This document shows positions 48,585 through 57,345 of a stretch of DNA of 64,000 bases, one piece after another. The notes below the pieces were generated by a model. The model saw nothing but the letters and a program-made list of their open reading frames with translations. It was not told the origin of the DNA and did not search any database. This DNA comes from CAYVTZ01 sp964454685 (GTDB taxonomy: Bacteria > Bacillota > Clostridia > Christensenellales > Christensenellaceae). The DNA is taken from contig CAYVTZ010000002.1 of the NCBI GenBank assembly GCA_964454685.1, positions 62,001-126,000 of the forward strand, read 5' to 3'. The first letter of the stretch is position 1; each line of letters starts with the position of its first letter. The position numbers were made by a program, and so were the translations under genes.

Positions 48585-49577
48585 TCATTCTATTTCCATT
48601 CCCATCATGCCCAACTGTTCCCGCAACCGCTCGTATTGCTCTCGCAACGGCAAATCCTGCGCATCTCTTCCGGGATAGATGTCGTACAGCTTCCGATACG
48701 CAAAGGGCGTCGCCTTCTGCATGATCACATTCGCGCCGCAGCGCAGGGCGTCCGCCATGCCCCCCTTCACATTCAATGCGGTGGTAGACGGCAAGTGGCA
48801 TCGCGGCAGCAGCAGTCGCGCCAATGCCACCGCTTTACAAGTCATACGTGCATCCCCGTGCGCGCAGCCCGCCAGCGGCGTACCATCGTGCGGAATAAAC
48901 GGGCCAATGCCCGCCATGTCCACGCGCATCTCTTGCAGCAACAATAAATCTTGCGCGATAATCTGCGCTGTCTGCCCCGGCAGCCCAATCATAAATCCGC
49001 TGCCCAGTTCGTATCCCAACTCTCTCAAATCGCGCTGACATCGCAAACGGTTGTCCGGTGGTTCCCCATGCAATGCCTCATACAGCGCCGCGTCCGCCGT
49101 TTCATGCTTGATCAAAAACCGATCTGCTCCCGCTGCGCGCAGGACGCGATATTCCTCCTCGCTGCGCGCGCCAATCGACAGCGTGATTGCACAGTCCTGC
49201 CGACTCTTGATCTCACTTACGATCTGCCCCAGCATCTGCGCCGTGTAAAACGTGTCCTCACCGCTTTGCAAGATTACCGTCCGGTAAACCTTAGCCGCCT
49301 CCACTCCCTCCGCGATCAACTCCTCCGGCTGCATCCGATAGCGCGGCAGATCCGTGTTGCCGCGCGCAATGCCGCAATAGGCGCACGCGCATCTGCAATA
49401 ATTGGAAAACTCAATGATTCCGCGCACAAATACCGTGTCACCGTAAATCCGCCGTTTTACCTCTGCCGCCGCATCAAACAAAAAGGTATCACAAGAATCA
49501 TCAGTCAAAATGCGCTCCAACTCTTCCGCTGTCGCATTCCCTGTTTCCTTTAGTTGTGTGATTACAGCTTCAAGCAT
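48585..49577 (-). CDS. hydE: [FeFe]-hydrogenase maturation radical SAM enzyme HydE
   Basis: 330 aa. FSNYCRCACAYCG contains the CxxxCxxC cluster site at residues 61, 65 and 68. The rest (TVILQSGEDTFYTAQML, IGARSEEEY, HGTP-like FIPHDGTPL) is the HydE/BioB-like barrel. Start ATG 49577. Its ribosome site GAGGATGG is the 3' arm of a hairpin followed by T6 (49578-49612), which may regulate it. First gene of hydEGF. Confidence 0.95.
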   Translation of the reverse strand: MLEAVITQLKETGNATAEELERILTDDSCDTFLFDAAAEVKRRIYGDTVFVRGIIEFSNYCRCACAYCGIARGNTDLPRYRMQPEELIAEGVEAAKVYRTVILQSGEDTFYTAQMLGQIVSEIKSRQDCAITLSIGARSEEEYRVLRAAGADRFLIKHETADAALYEALHGEPPDNRLRCQRDLRELGYELGSGFMIGLPGQTAQIIAQDLLLLQEMRVDMAGIGPFIPHDGTPLAGCAHGDARMTCKAVALARLLLPRCHLPSTTALNVKGGMADALRCGANVIMQKATPFAYRKLYDIYPGRDAQDLPLREQYERLREQLGMMGMEIE

Positions 49578-49612
49578 CAAAAAACCATCCTCATAGTCTC
49601 ATAAGGATGGCT
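49578..49612 (-). promoter_or_regulatory. Hairpin with T-run overlapping the hydE ribosome site
   Basis: On the minus strand AGCCATCCT (49612-49604), 12-base loop, AGGATGGTT (49591-49583), one G-U pair, then TTTT and a G directly before the hydE ATG. It looks like an intrinsic terminator ending at the start codon, and it also buries the Shine-Dalgarno. Confidence 0.7.
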
Positions 49613-49818
49613 CGTCGATCAAATAAAAGCCTCCGCTTCCGGTTTGCCCATACGCCCCGTCCGCTTCGCCCGTCACTGTATCATGCCTGCTCGGCACAAT
49701 CCGATTGTTGCCATCCTTCCGCTTAGGTTCCCCCTCACGGTCAGACCAATTTCACATTCCTGTTATTTTATTGATAACCCGCTTTTCGCGGCGGCAATCA
49801 CCCGATTGTGCAGACGCG

Positions 49819-51063
49819 CTACCGTTCGGCAGACAACGCTGCAATCGCGCAACCCTTCATCACCGCCAAATCCACCTGCGATACTGTGTCCTCCAACCCA
49901 TGTGCGGCGCAATACGCATGCAGACACCGCAGCGCTTCTTCCTTCAGTCCAAACATTTTATCATAGGTCGTGCCTTCAATCGTCAAACAAATCCTCTGAT
50001 TTTGCCGTATCGATTTTGTGGCACATCCCGCCATCTGCAACGCCAGCAGCCGCCCCGCACGGCGCACTAGGTTCAGCAAAATTGCGTGAGCCGCTTCCAC
50101 ATCCTCCGCATGCAGCCCATCCATGCAACGCTCATGCAGAAAGTCGTTGACCTGCTTGGTCGTCAACCCCGCAAAGTCCGTCTTGCTCTGCAAAACACCC
50201 TCCTGCACCGCTCGATTCAGCACCAGACCACACAGCCCGCCTAAATATGCGCCCGACATCATTTTTTCCATTTTGCCCTTGTCCGGAATCTGCGATTGCT
50301 GCGTAAATTCATCATCCAGCACACTGCGTTGCATCTTGTCATAGCTGCCCATTTCCGTGTTGATCACCATACCCGCGGCAGCGTCGCCACCCGAAATCTT
50401 GCCGATCTTCCCCACCGCCTCCAGATAGCAGCAGTTTGCGCCGGTGCCCAAAATCGTACCGGTAAACGCGCCAAATCCGGGATGCTCTGCCATGCCGGAC
50501 AATGCCGTCGCCACAGAATCGTTGATCACCGTAAAGGTACATGACGGCGCGCCCATCCGCCGCAGCTGTGCATCAATTTCGTGTGCCAGCCGTTTTCCGC
50601 CGGCGTCGCGCACCTTAACCTCTTTTGATATCTCGATGATTTCGCAGTCCAAATCCGGCATCGCGCTTGCACGGTAGGCAAAGGAAATGGAAATTTCTGT
50701 CGTCTGCTGCAAATACGGGAAAATATACTCCGCCAGCTTGCGGAAAAATTCCTCCGCGCTCACCTCATGCTCCACACCCGGCATGATGTGCTTTTCCATC
50801 TCTCCCATGCAAAATCCGCCCTCGTCAATCTGCGCCACGGCGAGGCGTAGATTCGTACCACCTGCGTCCACGCACAGCACACGCGCTCCCTGTCGCGCCT
50901 CACGTCCCGGCGTCAAGTAAGTCGGAAGCATCAATAAAGAACTTGGCTTTCCATCCAGCCCCGCCTGCATCTCTTCCAGCAGTTTGGGCACCTCCCGCTC
51001 CAAGTCAATCAAGTTATAATCTATTTGATATCGTTCCACAAAATCCTGCACCGCTTGGTTCAT
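49819..51063 (-). CDS. Eukaryotic-type hexokinase family protein, 414 aa
   Basis: Shows both hexokinase halves: VLCVDAGGTNLRLAVAQID (phosphate 1 loop), SISFAYRA, the catalytic Asp segment VINDSVATAL, GTILGTGANCCYLE (phosphate 2) and INTEMGSYD (sugar-binding Glu). This order and spacing fits the hexokinase/glucokinase family of eukaryotes rather than bacterial ROK or Glk proteins. Likely phosphorylates a hexose with ATP. ATG 51063. It has its own promoter (51107-51135). The sugar specificity is unknown. Confidence 0.85.
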   Translation of the reverse strand: MNQAVQDFVERYQIDYNLIDLEREVPKLLEEMQAGLDGKPSSLLMLPTYLTPGREARQGARVLCVDAGGTNLRLAVAQIDEGGFCMGEMEKHIMPGVEHEVSAEEFFRKLAEYIFPYLQQTTEISISFAYRASAMPDLDCEIIEISKEVKVRDAGGKRLAHEIDAQLRRMGAPSCTFTVINDSVATALSGMAEHPGFGAFTGTILGTGANCCYLEAVGKIGKISGGDAAAGMVINTEMGSYDKMQRSVLDDEFTQQSQIPDKGKMEKMMSGAYLGGLCGLVLNRAVQEGVLQSKTDFAGLTTKQVNDFLHERCMDGLHAEDVEAAHAILLNLVRRAGRLLALQMAGCATKSIRQNQRICLTIEGTTYDKMFGLKEEALRCLHAYCAAHGLEDTVSQVDLAVMKGCAIAALSAER

Positions 51064-51106
51064 GTTTTTTCACTCCTATGATCGAATTGATTTTTCAAAC
51101 CATTAT

Positions 51107-51135
51107 ATTATACCTTAGCATTCCCTGCGCGGCAA
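51107..51135 (-). promoter_or_regulatory. Hexokinase gene promoter
   Basis: Minus-strand TTGCCG (51135-51130), 17-base spacer, TATAAT (51112-51107). Confidence 0.75.
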
Positions 51136-51338
51136 CCCAAAACGCATGTTCTGATGCGAACATATCAATTTTACGCAAATCAACTGCGTTTGCTTCGCGC
51201 ATTCCCATGCAAAGAACGCTCCCTGCTCCACTCTTTAAAAAATATTCATGCACACTTTTGGGAGTGCATGCTCTCCATGCACAAACGATCCGCTCTTTAT
51301 TTCAGCATTTTTTCGATCGCCTGCCCTCGCGATTCCCC

Positions 51339-51367
51339 TTGACGATACTGCCCCCTTGCAATAGAAT
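51339..51367 (+). promoter_or_regulatory. Promoter of the glycerol-1-phosphate dehydrogenase gene
   Basis: TTGACG (51339-51344), 17-base spacer, TAGAAT (51362-51367). Confidence 0.78.
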
Positions 51368-51438
51368 AGAACTGGACGGAAAATTCCGTTTCATGAAAAG
51401 ACACTAAGAACGCTGTAATAAAAGAATAGGGAGTTACT

Positions 51439-52722
51439 ATGTTTGAAAATATTTTAGATGTCCAGGGTTGCCCTTGCGGCAGGGAACACACACTGATCAC
51501 GCGCCATTTCATCGTCGAGCCGAACGCCATGCAAAAGCTGCCTCAGCTTCTGAAAACATTGCAGTCGCATGCGGCTCCGCTTGCCGTATTTGATGAAAAC
51601 ACGCATAAGGCGGCTTATGCCAAATTCTCCGCCGCATTGCCTGATACGGACATCTGCGTCCTGCAAGGCAGCGAGGTCAAGCCGAACGAAACGCAGGTGG
51701 AAGCGCTGGAAAAGGCTCTCGATGTCGATGCTTACAGCATTGTGCTCGCCGTGGGTTCGGGTGTTATTTGTGATGTCGTGCGTTATGTCGCAGGTAAGCA
51801 CAATCTCCCCTTCGTCGCGGTGCCTACCGCCGCCAGCGTGGATGGATACGTCTCGGATTCCGCAGTGATGACGCTCAACGGCGCCAAACAGTCTCTGCCC
51901 TCCCGTGCTCCCGTCGCAGTGCTGGCAGACCTTGAAATCATTGCTGCTGCCCCCAAATTTTTGACGGCAGCAGGCGTAGGCGATATGCTCAGTAAATATC
52001 TCAGTATCGCTGACTGGCGGGTTGGCAATCTCATTACAGATGAATATTATTGCGATTTTGTCGCACAGATGGAGCTGGATGCGGTCAATCTGATTGTGGA
52101 TAACATCGATAAAATCGCAGCTGGCGATGTGGAAAGCATCGGCATCCTCATGGAAGGCTTACTGCTCTCCGGTCTTGCCATGCAAATGGTTAAAATCACG
52201 CGTCCGGCGTCCAGTTTCGAGCATCATTTCTCGCATTATCTGGAAATCGTACCCATCGAGAATGTGAATCACAATGCGCTGCACGGCGAAAAAGTCGGCA
52301 TTGCCAGCATCATCGCGGCAAAGCTGTATAAAACCCTTGCCATCGCCACCAAGCGCATCTATGAAGAAAATCTTCCCAACCGCTTCGATATGGAAAAAGT
52401 GGTTGGATATTATTCCAAATATCCACAGGGTGTCGTTGACTTCGTCATCAAAGAAAATACCCCCACCATCACCAGCAAGCTCAATGTGGATTTGCTTCGA
52501 AAGAACTATGACAAAGTGCTGGAAGCAGCGGACGGCATACTCCCGCACGAACGCATGTATGAATGCCTCAAAGCAGTAGGAGGATATACCGACTATCATG
52601 AGATCGGATTGACAGACGAGCAATACCGCGAAACCATGCGCATTTGCTGTTATATTCGCAACCGCTTCACCATGCTGCGCCTTGCCTGTGATTACGAGCT
52701 GTTCGATTTTTCCACACTCTAA
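51439..52722 (+). CDS. egsA: sn-glycerol-1-phosphate dehydrogenase (AraM/EgsA-like)
   Basis: 427 aa of the iron-type dehydrogenase superfamily. LAVGSGVICDVVRYVAG is the NAD loop and VPTAASVDGYVSDSAV the substrate loop typical of glycerol-1-phosphate dehydrogenases; metal ligands are expected in HHFSHYLE and NALHGEKVG. The enzyme reduces DHAP to glycerol-1-phosphate, used for archaeal lipids and, in Bacillus, for heptaprenylglyceryl phosphate. No PcrB-type partner is nearby. GGGAG precedes the ATG. Own promoter and terminator. Confidence 0.88.
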   Translation: MFENILDVQGCPCGREHTLITRHFIVEPNAMQKLPQLLKTLQSHAAPLAVFDENTHKAAYAKFSAALPDTDICVLQGSEVKPNETQVEALEKALDVDAYSIVLAVGSGVICDVVRYVAGKHNLPFVAVPTAASVDGYVSDSAVMTLNGAKQSLPSRAPVAVLADLEIIAAAPKFLTAAGVGDMLSKYLSIADWRVGNLITDEYYCDFVAQMELDAVNLIVDNIDKIAAGDVESIGILMEGLLLSGLAMQMVKITRPASSFEHHFSHYLEIVPIENVNHNALHGEKVGIASIIAAKLYKTLAIATKRIYEENLPNRFDMEKVVGYYSKYPQGVVDFVIKENTPTITSKLNVDLLRKNYDKVLEAADGILPHERMYECLKAVGGYTDYHEIGLTDEQYRETMRICCYIRNRFTMLRLACDYELFDFSTL

Positions 52723-52732
52723 TGGCAGCCTG

Positions 52733-52763
52733 ACCCGTATGCCGCACGGCATGCGGGTTTTTT
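52733..52763 (+). terminator. Terminator of the glycerol-1-phosphate dehydrogenase gene
   Basis: ACCCGTATGCC (52733-52743) and GGCATGCGGGT (52748-52758), one G-U pair, then TTTTT. Confidence 0.9.
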
Positions 52764-52864
52764 CATCCCCCAAGCATACGCATTTGCTCTACAACGGTTT
52801 AATTTAATATAGGCTTACTTACAGTAAACCGCTTGCATATGCAATTCATACCAAAAGTTTGAAA

Positions 52865-53767
52865 TCAGCCTTTTGACAAATTGCTCTCAAACACCAGCTC
52901 AATGGTAAAAGTATCGCCGTCTTTACGCGCACATATACTCCCGCCCAACTGCTCTGTCAAAGCCTTTGCAATGCAAAGCCCCAGCCCGGTGCCGCCTCGT
53001 CCGTTTTCCACGGTGTAAAAGCGATCAAACAGCCGCCCTACGCTGATCTCATCCAATGCTTTCGCATGATTGCAAAAGGTGATTGCGCCACGCTCCAACA
53101 GCGCCACGCGCAAATCTCCGTCACTGTATTTAAGCGCATTGCCTATGATGTTGTCCAGAATGCGGGCGACGGCAGCGCCATTGAGATTCCGCTCGATGGC
53201 TTTCTTAGGCATGGAAATCTCCGGCTCTATGTTGCGCTCTTGCAAGGCGCTGTAATGTGCTGCAATGCACGTCTCAATCGCGCGATTCAAAATCACCGGC
53301 TCTCTGTCATCCTCCGCCGTTGACGCGATCACCGAATAACGAAAAAGTTCTTCTGTCAAATGCTTCATTGCTTCGATTCGATTCTCAACAATCCGCAAAT
53401 AGTTCCGGATATTCTGCGGCAGCTCCTCCCGTTGCATCAGCTCCATATAACCACAAATCGCCGTTAGCGGCGTGCGCAGATCATGCGCAATGTTCGTAAC
53501 AGCGTCCTTCAGTTCACGATCGCCCTGCGTAAAGCGAATGTGCCTGCGCCGCAACAATTTCAGTTGCTTATCCAGTTCTGCCGCAAGGCAGCGCATGGTT
53601 CGGTCAGCGCTTGTGCTATCAATGCCAACGTTCGTATCCTGATGCAGCCTTGCGGAAAATGTCGCGCCAATCTCACCCGCCGATTTATGTAAATCGGCAA
53701 TTTTGCAAAGCAAGATGATGATAACGATTCCCAGCACAATACACAGTCCGCAAAGCAGCCAAAGCAT
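52865..53767 (-). CDS. Sensor histidine kinase of an ABC-transporter operon, 300 aa
   Basis: A single N-terminal membrane helix (about 1-22), short linker, phosphoacceptor His in TNIAHDLRTPLTAICGY, and ATP-site boxes DNIIGNALKYSDG and GTGLGLCIA. It has almost no extracellular domain, like intramembrane-sensing kinases that read the activity of a neighbouring transporter. ATG 53767 follows AGGTGA; the gap after the permease is 8 bases. Last gene of the operon. Confidence 0.9.
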   Translation of the reverse strand: MLWLLCGLCIVLGIVIIILLCKIADLHKSAGEIGATFSARLHQDTNVGIDSTSADRTMRCLAAELDKQLKLLRRRHIRFTQGDRELKDAVTNIAHDLRTPLTAICGYMELMQREELPQNIRNYLRIVENRIEAMKHLTEELFRYSVIASTAEDDREPVILNRAIETCIAAHYSALQERNIEPEISMPKKAIERNLNGAAVARILDNIIGNALKYSDGDLRVALLERGAITFCNHAKALDEISVGRLFDRFYTVENGRGGTGLGLCIAKALTEQLGGSICARKDGDTFTIELVFESNLSKG

Positions 53768-53775
53768 TCGATCAC

Positions 53776-54642
53776 CTACTTCAAGTCTTTTCTTCGAAAC
53801 ACAAGGATTCCCAGCCCGTTTGCAAGCACAATCACCACGGCAGAGTACAGCAGAAGCAGCCACGGCTGCAAAACCTCACGGTTCGTGATCTGCCATGCCT
53901 GTCCCACGGGCAGGATGTCCACAATAGCCTGCATCACCGGACGCTGCTCCGGCGGGACATATTTGGGGTTGGGGATATTCTTCACATACTGCATACTGTA
54001 TTCTGTCGTCTCACCCTCCGCCGTTTCCTCCGCGCCCGCTACATTGGACACCATGCCATCATAAAACTCCGGCTCGTGCAGCAGCATATTCATGTTATTG
54101 CTTACCATTAATGCGACGATTGCAAGCAGCAGGCAGAAAATTGCGGAAACCGCCTTGTTGGTGATCAGCATGGTAATCAGTGTAAAGATGGCCGCCCAAC
54201 TCAACGTCAGCAATATGCCAACCAAACCCCATATCAGCAATGTGGCGATCGGCGTTGTCGCCGCGCCAAGCAGTGCGAACCCCACTGCCGAAAGGACGAT
54301 GATATATACGAAATCAATCAAAAGCCCTGCAATCGCACAAGTAATAAAATTGGAAAGATAAAGCTGTGCGCGCTTCGCTCCTACGGCAATCTTGTTGCGC
54401 ATCGCTCCATCGCTGTATTCCGTGCCAATAAACAGCGGTGCAAATCTGCTAAGCACAATGCCCACCAGCACAAAAGCGCCCATAGCGCTCGACTCCGGAA
54501 ATGCGGCGTATCCGTTTTCCTGCACGCTTTTGTATTGTCCGTAGAGCGCAATCAATCCTATCACCAGCGCGGCCGCCATCAAAATCCAAACAACCTTGTC
54601 ACGCATCATTCTCGCTATATTTGCTCGGATCAAGTTACGCAT
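53776..54642 (-). CDS. ABC-2 type transporter permease, 288 aa
   Basis: Six hydrophobic segments, with a long outer loop at about 175-245 (rich in Glu, Thr and Pro) between helices 5 and 6. ATG 54642 has GGGAGG upstream; longer in-frame starts lie within the ATPase gene. Overlaps the ATPase 3' end by 8 bases. With the ATPase it forms a BcrAB-like exporter often found in lantibiotic/bacitracin self-protection or resistance. Confidence 0.85.
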   Translation of the reverse strand: MRNLIRANIARMMRDKVVWILMAAALVIGLIALYGQYKSVQENGYAAFPESSAMGAFVLVGIVLSRFAPLFIGTEYSDGAMRNKIAVGAKRAQLYLSNFITCAIAGLLIDFVYIIVLSAVGFALLGAATTPIATLLIWGLVGILLTLSWAAIFTLITMLITNKAVSAIFCLLLAIVALMVSNNMNMLLHEPEFYDGMVSNVAGAEETAEGETTEYSMQYVKNIPNPKYVPPEQRPVMQAIVDILPVGQAWQITNREVLQPWLLLLYSAVVIVLANGLGILVFRRKDLK

Positions 54643-55549
54643 GATGCTCACCTCCCAGCAAATTGATGTAGTAGCTTTCGAGGCTTTCATCACGTGTCAC
54701 CATGTTTTTTATCGTGCAATGTTGCTTGTCCAGCGCGCGGGTCAGCTCTGCGATGTTCCATTCACCATACAGATCCGCTTCATCATCCGCCGTCACGGTG
54801 TATTCAATGCCCATCGCATCCAGCGAACGGACAAGTGCGTGAATGTCCGAAACCGCAAGCCTCATACACTTACGGCAGCTGCGCTCCAGCTCTTCCGCGC
54901 TAATCTCTTTGACCATTCTTCCGCTGTCAATAAAGCCGTAATGCGTTGCCAGTCGGGATAGCTCGTCCAAAATGTGGCTGGAAATCAGCACCGTAATCAA
55001 ATGTTCCCGATTCAGCTTTAAAATCAGCTCTCGCATTTCCACGATCCCCTGAGGGTCAAGCCCGTTGATCGGCTCGTCCAGCACCAGAAAATCCGGACTG
55101 CCTGCAAGCGCCACGGCAATCCCCAGCCGCTGCCGCATCCCCAGCGAGAAGTGCTTCGCTTTCTTTTTTCCGGTGCCGCTTAAACCGACCAGCCCTAATA
55201 GTTGATGAATGCCTTCAAAGGAAGGGCGTCCTAACACACGGTATTGCGCCTTCAGGTTTTCCTCCGCCGTCATGTCCAGGTAGAGCGACGGTGTCTCCAC
55301 GATGGCGCCCATCCTGCGGCGGGCTTCCCCGATGTCTACCGCCGTGTTCCGTTTCCCGTACAGCGTGTATGCGCCGTCCGTCGGACTTTGCAAACCGCAG
55401 ATCATCCGGATCAACGTAGTTTTCCCCGCGCCGTTCCTGCCTACAAATCCATAAACGGCTCCTTTTTCAATGCGCATGGATATTCCGTCCAGCGCCTTGC
55501 ATGCGTGATACTGCTTACACAAATTCTGTGTTTCTAATACATATTCCAC
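54635..55549 (-). CDS. ABC transporter ATPase (BcrA-like), 304 aa
   Basis: Walker A GRNGAGKTT, signature FSLGMRQRLGIAVALAG, Walker B FLVLDEPINGLDP. The C-terminal 80 residues are the usual extension of drug/bacteriocin-type ATPases. I chose GTG 55549 because AGGAGG stands 7 bases upstream; the longer in-frame start at 55588 has none. Confidence 0.92.
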   Translation of the reverse strand: MEYVLETQNLCKQYHACKALDGISMRIEKGAVYGFVGRNGAGKTTLIRMICGLQSPTDGAYTLYGKRNTAVDIGEARRRMGAIVETPSLYLDMTAEENLKAQYRVLGRPSFEGIHQLLGLVGLSGTGKKKAKHFSLGMRQRLGIAVALAGSPDFLVLDEPINGLDPQGIVEMRELILKLNREHLITVLISSHILDELSRLATHYGFIDSGRMVKEISAEELERSCRKCMRLAVSDIHALVRSLDAMGIEYTVTADDEADLYGEWNIAELTRALDKQHCTIKNMVTRDESLESYYINLLGGEHHA

Positions 55550-55638
55550 ATCATGACCTCCTTGTGTATGATGCTGTAATGGTATCACGGCTTAGATCAG
55601 GAACCGGTAAAGAAAAGGGTTAAGAAATCGTAAAGTTC

Positions 55639-56298
55639 TCAGATCAGCTTAAACCCGATGCCCCACACCGCTTCTATGTATTCTTTCTCGCCCTGCGCCC
55701 GCAGTTTGCCGCGCAAATTGCTCACATGCACTTTTAACGAGCTTTCCACACAGTCCGGCGTGTCAACGCAAATTCGATCCAGCATTTGCGACTTCGTGAT
55801 CACTTGATGCGGATTCTGCATCAGATGCTTCAAAATAGCAAATTCTGTCTTGGTGAGCCGCACCGGTTGCTCTTTCACCGTCACTTGATGCGCGGTCGTG
55901 TCAAGGCAAAGATCGCCATGCCGCAATACCGCGTCCCCACCTGTCGTAGCGCGCGGTCGCAAGTGCACTTGAATGCGCGCCAGCAACTCCTTGATTTCAA
56001 AAGGCTTCGTCACATAGTCTACCGCACCGTTCAAAAGCAGTTGCACCTTGTCGTCCATGCCTATCTTTGCGCTGACTACGATCACGGGAACCTCCGGCAC
56101 TTTTAAAAGCACTTCTTCGCCGCACAGCCCCGGCAGCATCAAATCCAGCAACACAAGATCCGGTCGATGCTGCAAAAAAAGCAAAAGCGCCTCTGTTCCG
56201 GAGTATGCGCGCATCGTGTCATACCCTTCCTTTTGCAGCGCCTCCTCCAGCATATCGCCGATGTATACGTCATCATCTATTATGGCAATCCGTTTCAT
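55639..56298 (-). CDS. Response regulator, OmpR family, 219 aa
   Basis: Receiver domain (IIDDDVYIGDML, phosphoacceptor Asp in LVLLDLMLPGLCGEE, Lys in DYVTKPFE) and winged helix (LTKTEFAILKHLMQNP, SSLKVHVSNLRGKL). ATG 56298 follows GAGGTGG. First gene of the four-gene operon, so it controls, and is co-expressed with, the exporter. Confidence 0.93.
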   Translation of the reverse strand: MKRIAIIDDDVYIGDMLEEALQKEGYDTMRAYSGTEALLLFLQHRPDLVLLDLMLPGLCGEEVLLKVPEVPVIVVSAKIGMDDKVQLLLNGAVDYVTKPFEIKELLARIQVHLRPRATTGGDAVLRHGDLCLDTTAHQVTVKEQPVRLTKTEFAILKHLMQNPHQVITKSQMLDRICVDTPDCVESSLKVHVSNLRGKLRAQGEKEYIEAVWGIGFKLI

Positions 56299-56338
56299 TC
56301 GCCACCTCAAAGCTTGAAAAATCGTTTGTTTTCTTCCC

Positions 56339-56367
56339 ATTATATTTCAAAATCTCACATTGTACAA
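56339..56367 (-). promoter_or_regulatory. Promoter of the regulator/exporter/kinase operon
   Basis: Minus-strand TTGTAC (56367-56362), 17-base spacer, TATAAT (56344-56339). Confidence 0.75.
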
Positions 56368-56436
56368 GCAACCTCATCCCGCACATCATCTTCTTCCCGC
56401 TTCCGCAAACTTTTTATCCGTTTAGCCGGAAACCAC

Positions 56437-56465
56437 TTTACTAATTTAGCACGATGAATTATAAT
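56437..56465 (+). promoter_or_regulatory. Promoter of the amino acid importer operon
   Basis: TTTACT (56437-56442), 17-base spacer, TATAAT (56460-56465). Divergent from the response regulator promoter about 70 bases away. Confidence 0.78.
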
Positions 56466-56496
56466 AGACACATTAATCGAATTCAAGGAGAAGATC

Positions 56497-57267
56497 ATGA
56501 AAAAAATTATTGTTATCGCATTACTCGTACTTCTGTGCGTCGGCGTTGCATTCGGTTGCGCGCCCAAGTCCTCTAACACATTCATCGTTGGCATGGACGA
56601 TAGCTTCCCGCCTATGGGCTTCAAAAGCGAAGACGGTCAGCTCACCGGCTTTGATGTAGACCTCGCAACCGAAGTCGGCAAGCGCATCGGCAAAGAAGTC
56701 GTTCTTTCCGCCATTGATTGGAAAGCAAAAGAGCTGGAGCTGGAAGCTGGCAACATTGATGTGATCTGGAATGGCTATACCATCACGGACGATCGCAAGG
56801 CAAAAGTTCTGATGTCCGCGCCATATATGGAAAACAAGCAGGTCATCGTTGTCACGGCGGATTCGCCCATTCAAACGCTTGCAGATCTCGCAGGCAAAAC
56901 GGTTGCCGTGCAGGATGGTTCCTCCGCTCAGGAAGCCATTGCCGCAAACGCAGAATTGTCCTCTTCCATCGCAAAGCAGCTTGACTTCAAAGATAATGTC
57001 ACTGCATTGCTGGATGTCAAAGCAGGGCAGACGGATGCCCTCGCGGTGGATTCCGTTGTCGCAGATTACTATGTTGCAAAGTCTCCGGGGGATTATCGCA
57101 TTTTGGATGAAAGCCTCGCGCCCGAGCAATATGGCATCGGCTTCCGCAAAAAGGATCAAGCCTTGCACGATCAAGTGTGGAAGGCACTGCAAGATATGAA
57201 GGCAGACGGCACTCTGGCACAAATCAGCGAAAAGTGGTTCGGCAGAGATGTCACCATCGTCGCATAA
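56497..57267 (+). CDS. Polar amino acid ABC transporter, substrate-binding lipoprotein
   Basis: 256 aa with a signal peptide ending in a lipobox-like VAFGC at about 17-21. FIVGMDDSFPPMGFKSEDG and LTGFDVDLATEVGKRIG are the hallmarks of family 3 periplasmic binding proteins, with VIWNGYTITDDRK and TVAVQDGSSAQE later. The ligand is probably a polar amino acid. GGAGAAG precedes the ATG. First gene of a three-gene importer operon. Confidence 0.93.
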   Translation: MKKIIVIALLVLLCVGVAFGCAPKSSNTFIVGMDDSFPPMGFKSEDGQLTGFDVDLATEVGKRIGKEVVLSAIDWKAKELELEAGNIDVIWNGYTITDDRKAKVLMSAPYMENKQVIVVTADSPIQTLADLAGKTVAVQDGSSAQEAIAANAELSSSIAKQLDFKDNVTALLDVKAGQTDALAVDSVVADYYVAKSPGDYRILDESLAPEQYGIGFRKKDQALHDQVWKALQDMKADGTLAQISEKWFGRDVTIVA

Positions 57268-57290
57268 TCGAATCAGAATCTAATACACAC

Positions 57291-57317
57291 GGGTTGCAAG
57301 CATTTTGTTTGCAACCC
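57291..57317 (+). other. Intercistronic hairpin in the importer operon
   Basis: GGGTTGCAA (57291-57299) and TTGCAACCC (57309-57317) form a perfect 9-bp stem without a strong T-run. In transporter operons such hairpins often stabilise or partly end the message after the binding-protein gene. Confidence 0.75.
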
Positions 57318-57345
57318 TTCCATTCGTTTGGAAGGAGTCATTCTT

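Larger units (their letters stand above)
51064..51438. other. Divergent control region, hexokinase / glycerol-1-phosphate dehydrogenase
   Basis: No gene. It holds the hexokinase promoter (minus, 51107-51135), a dyad TGTTCTGATGCGAACA (51147-51162), a hairpin CATGCAC/GTGCATG (about 51248-51271) and the plus-strand promoter 51339-51367. Confidence 0.6.

Noticed and set aside
51147..51162. LexA box at TGTTCTGATGCGAACA
   Set aside because: The Gram-positive SOS box is GAAC-N4-GTTC; here the half-sites are inverted in order with a 6-base gap, and no SOS gene follows.
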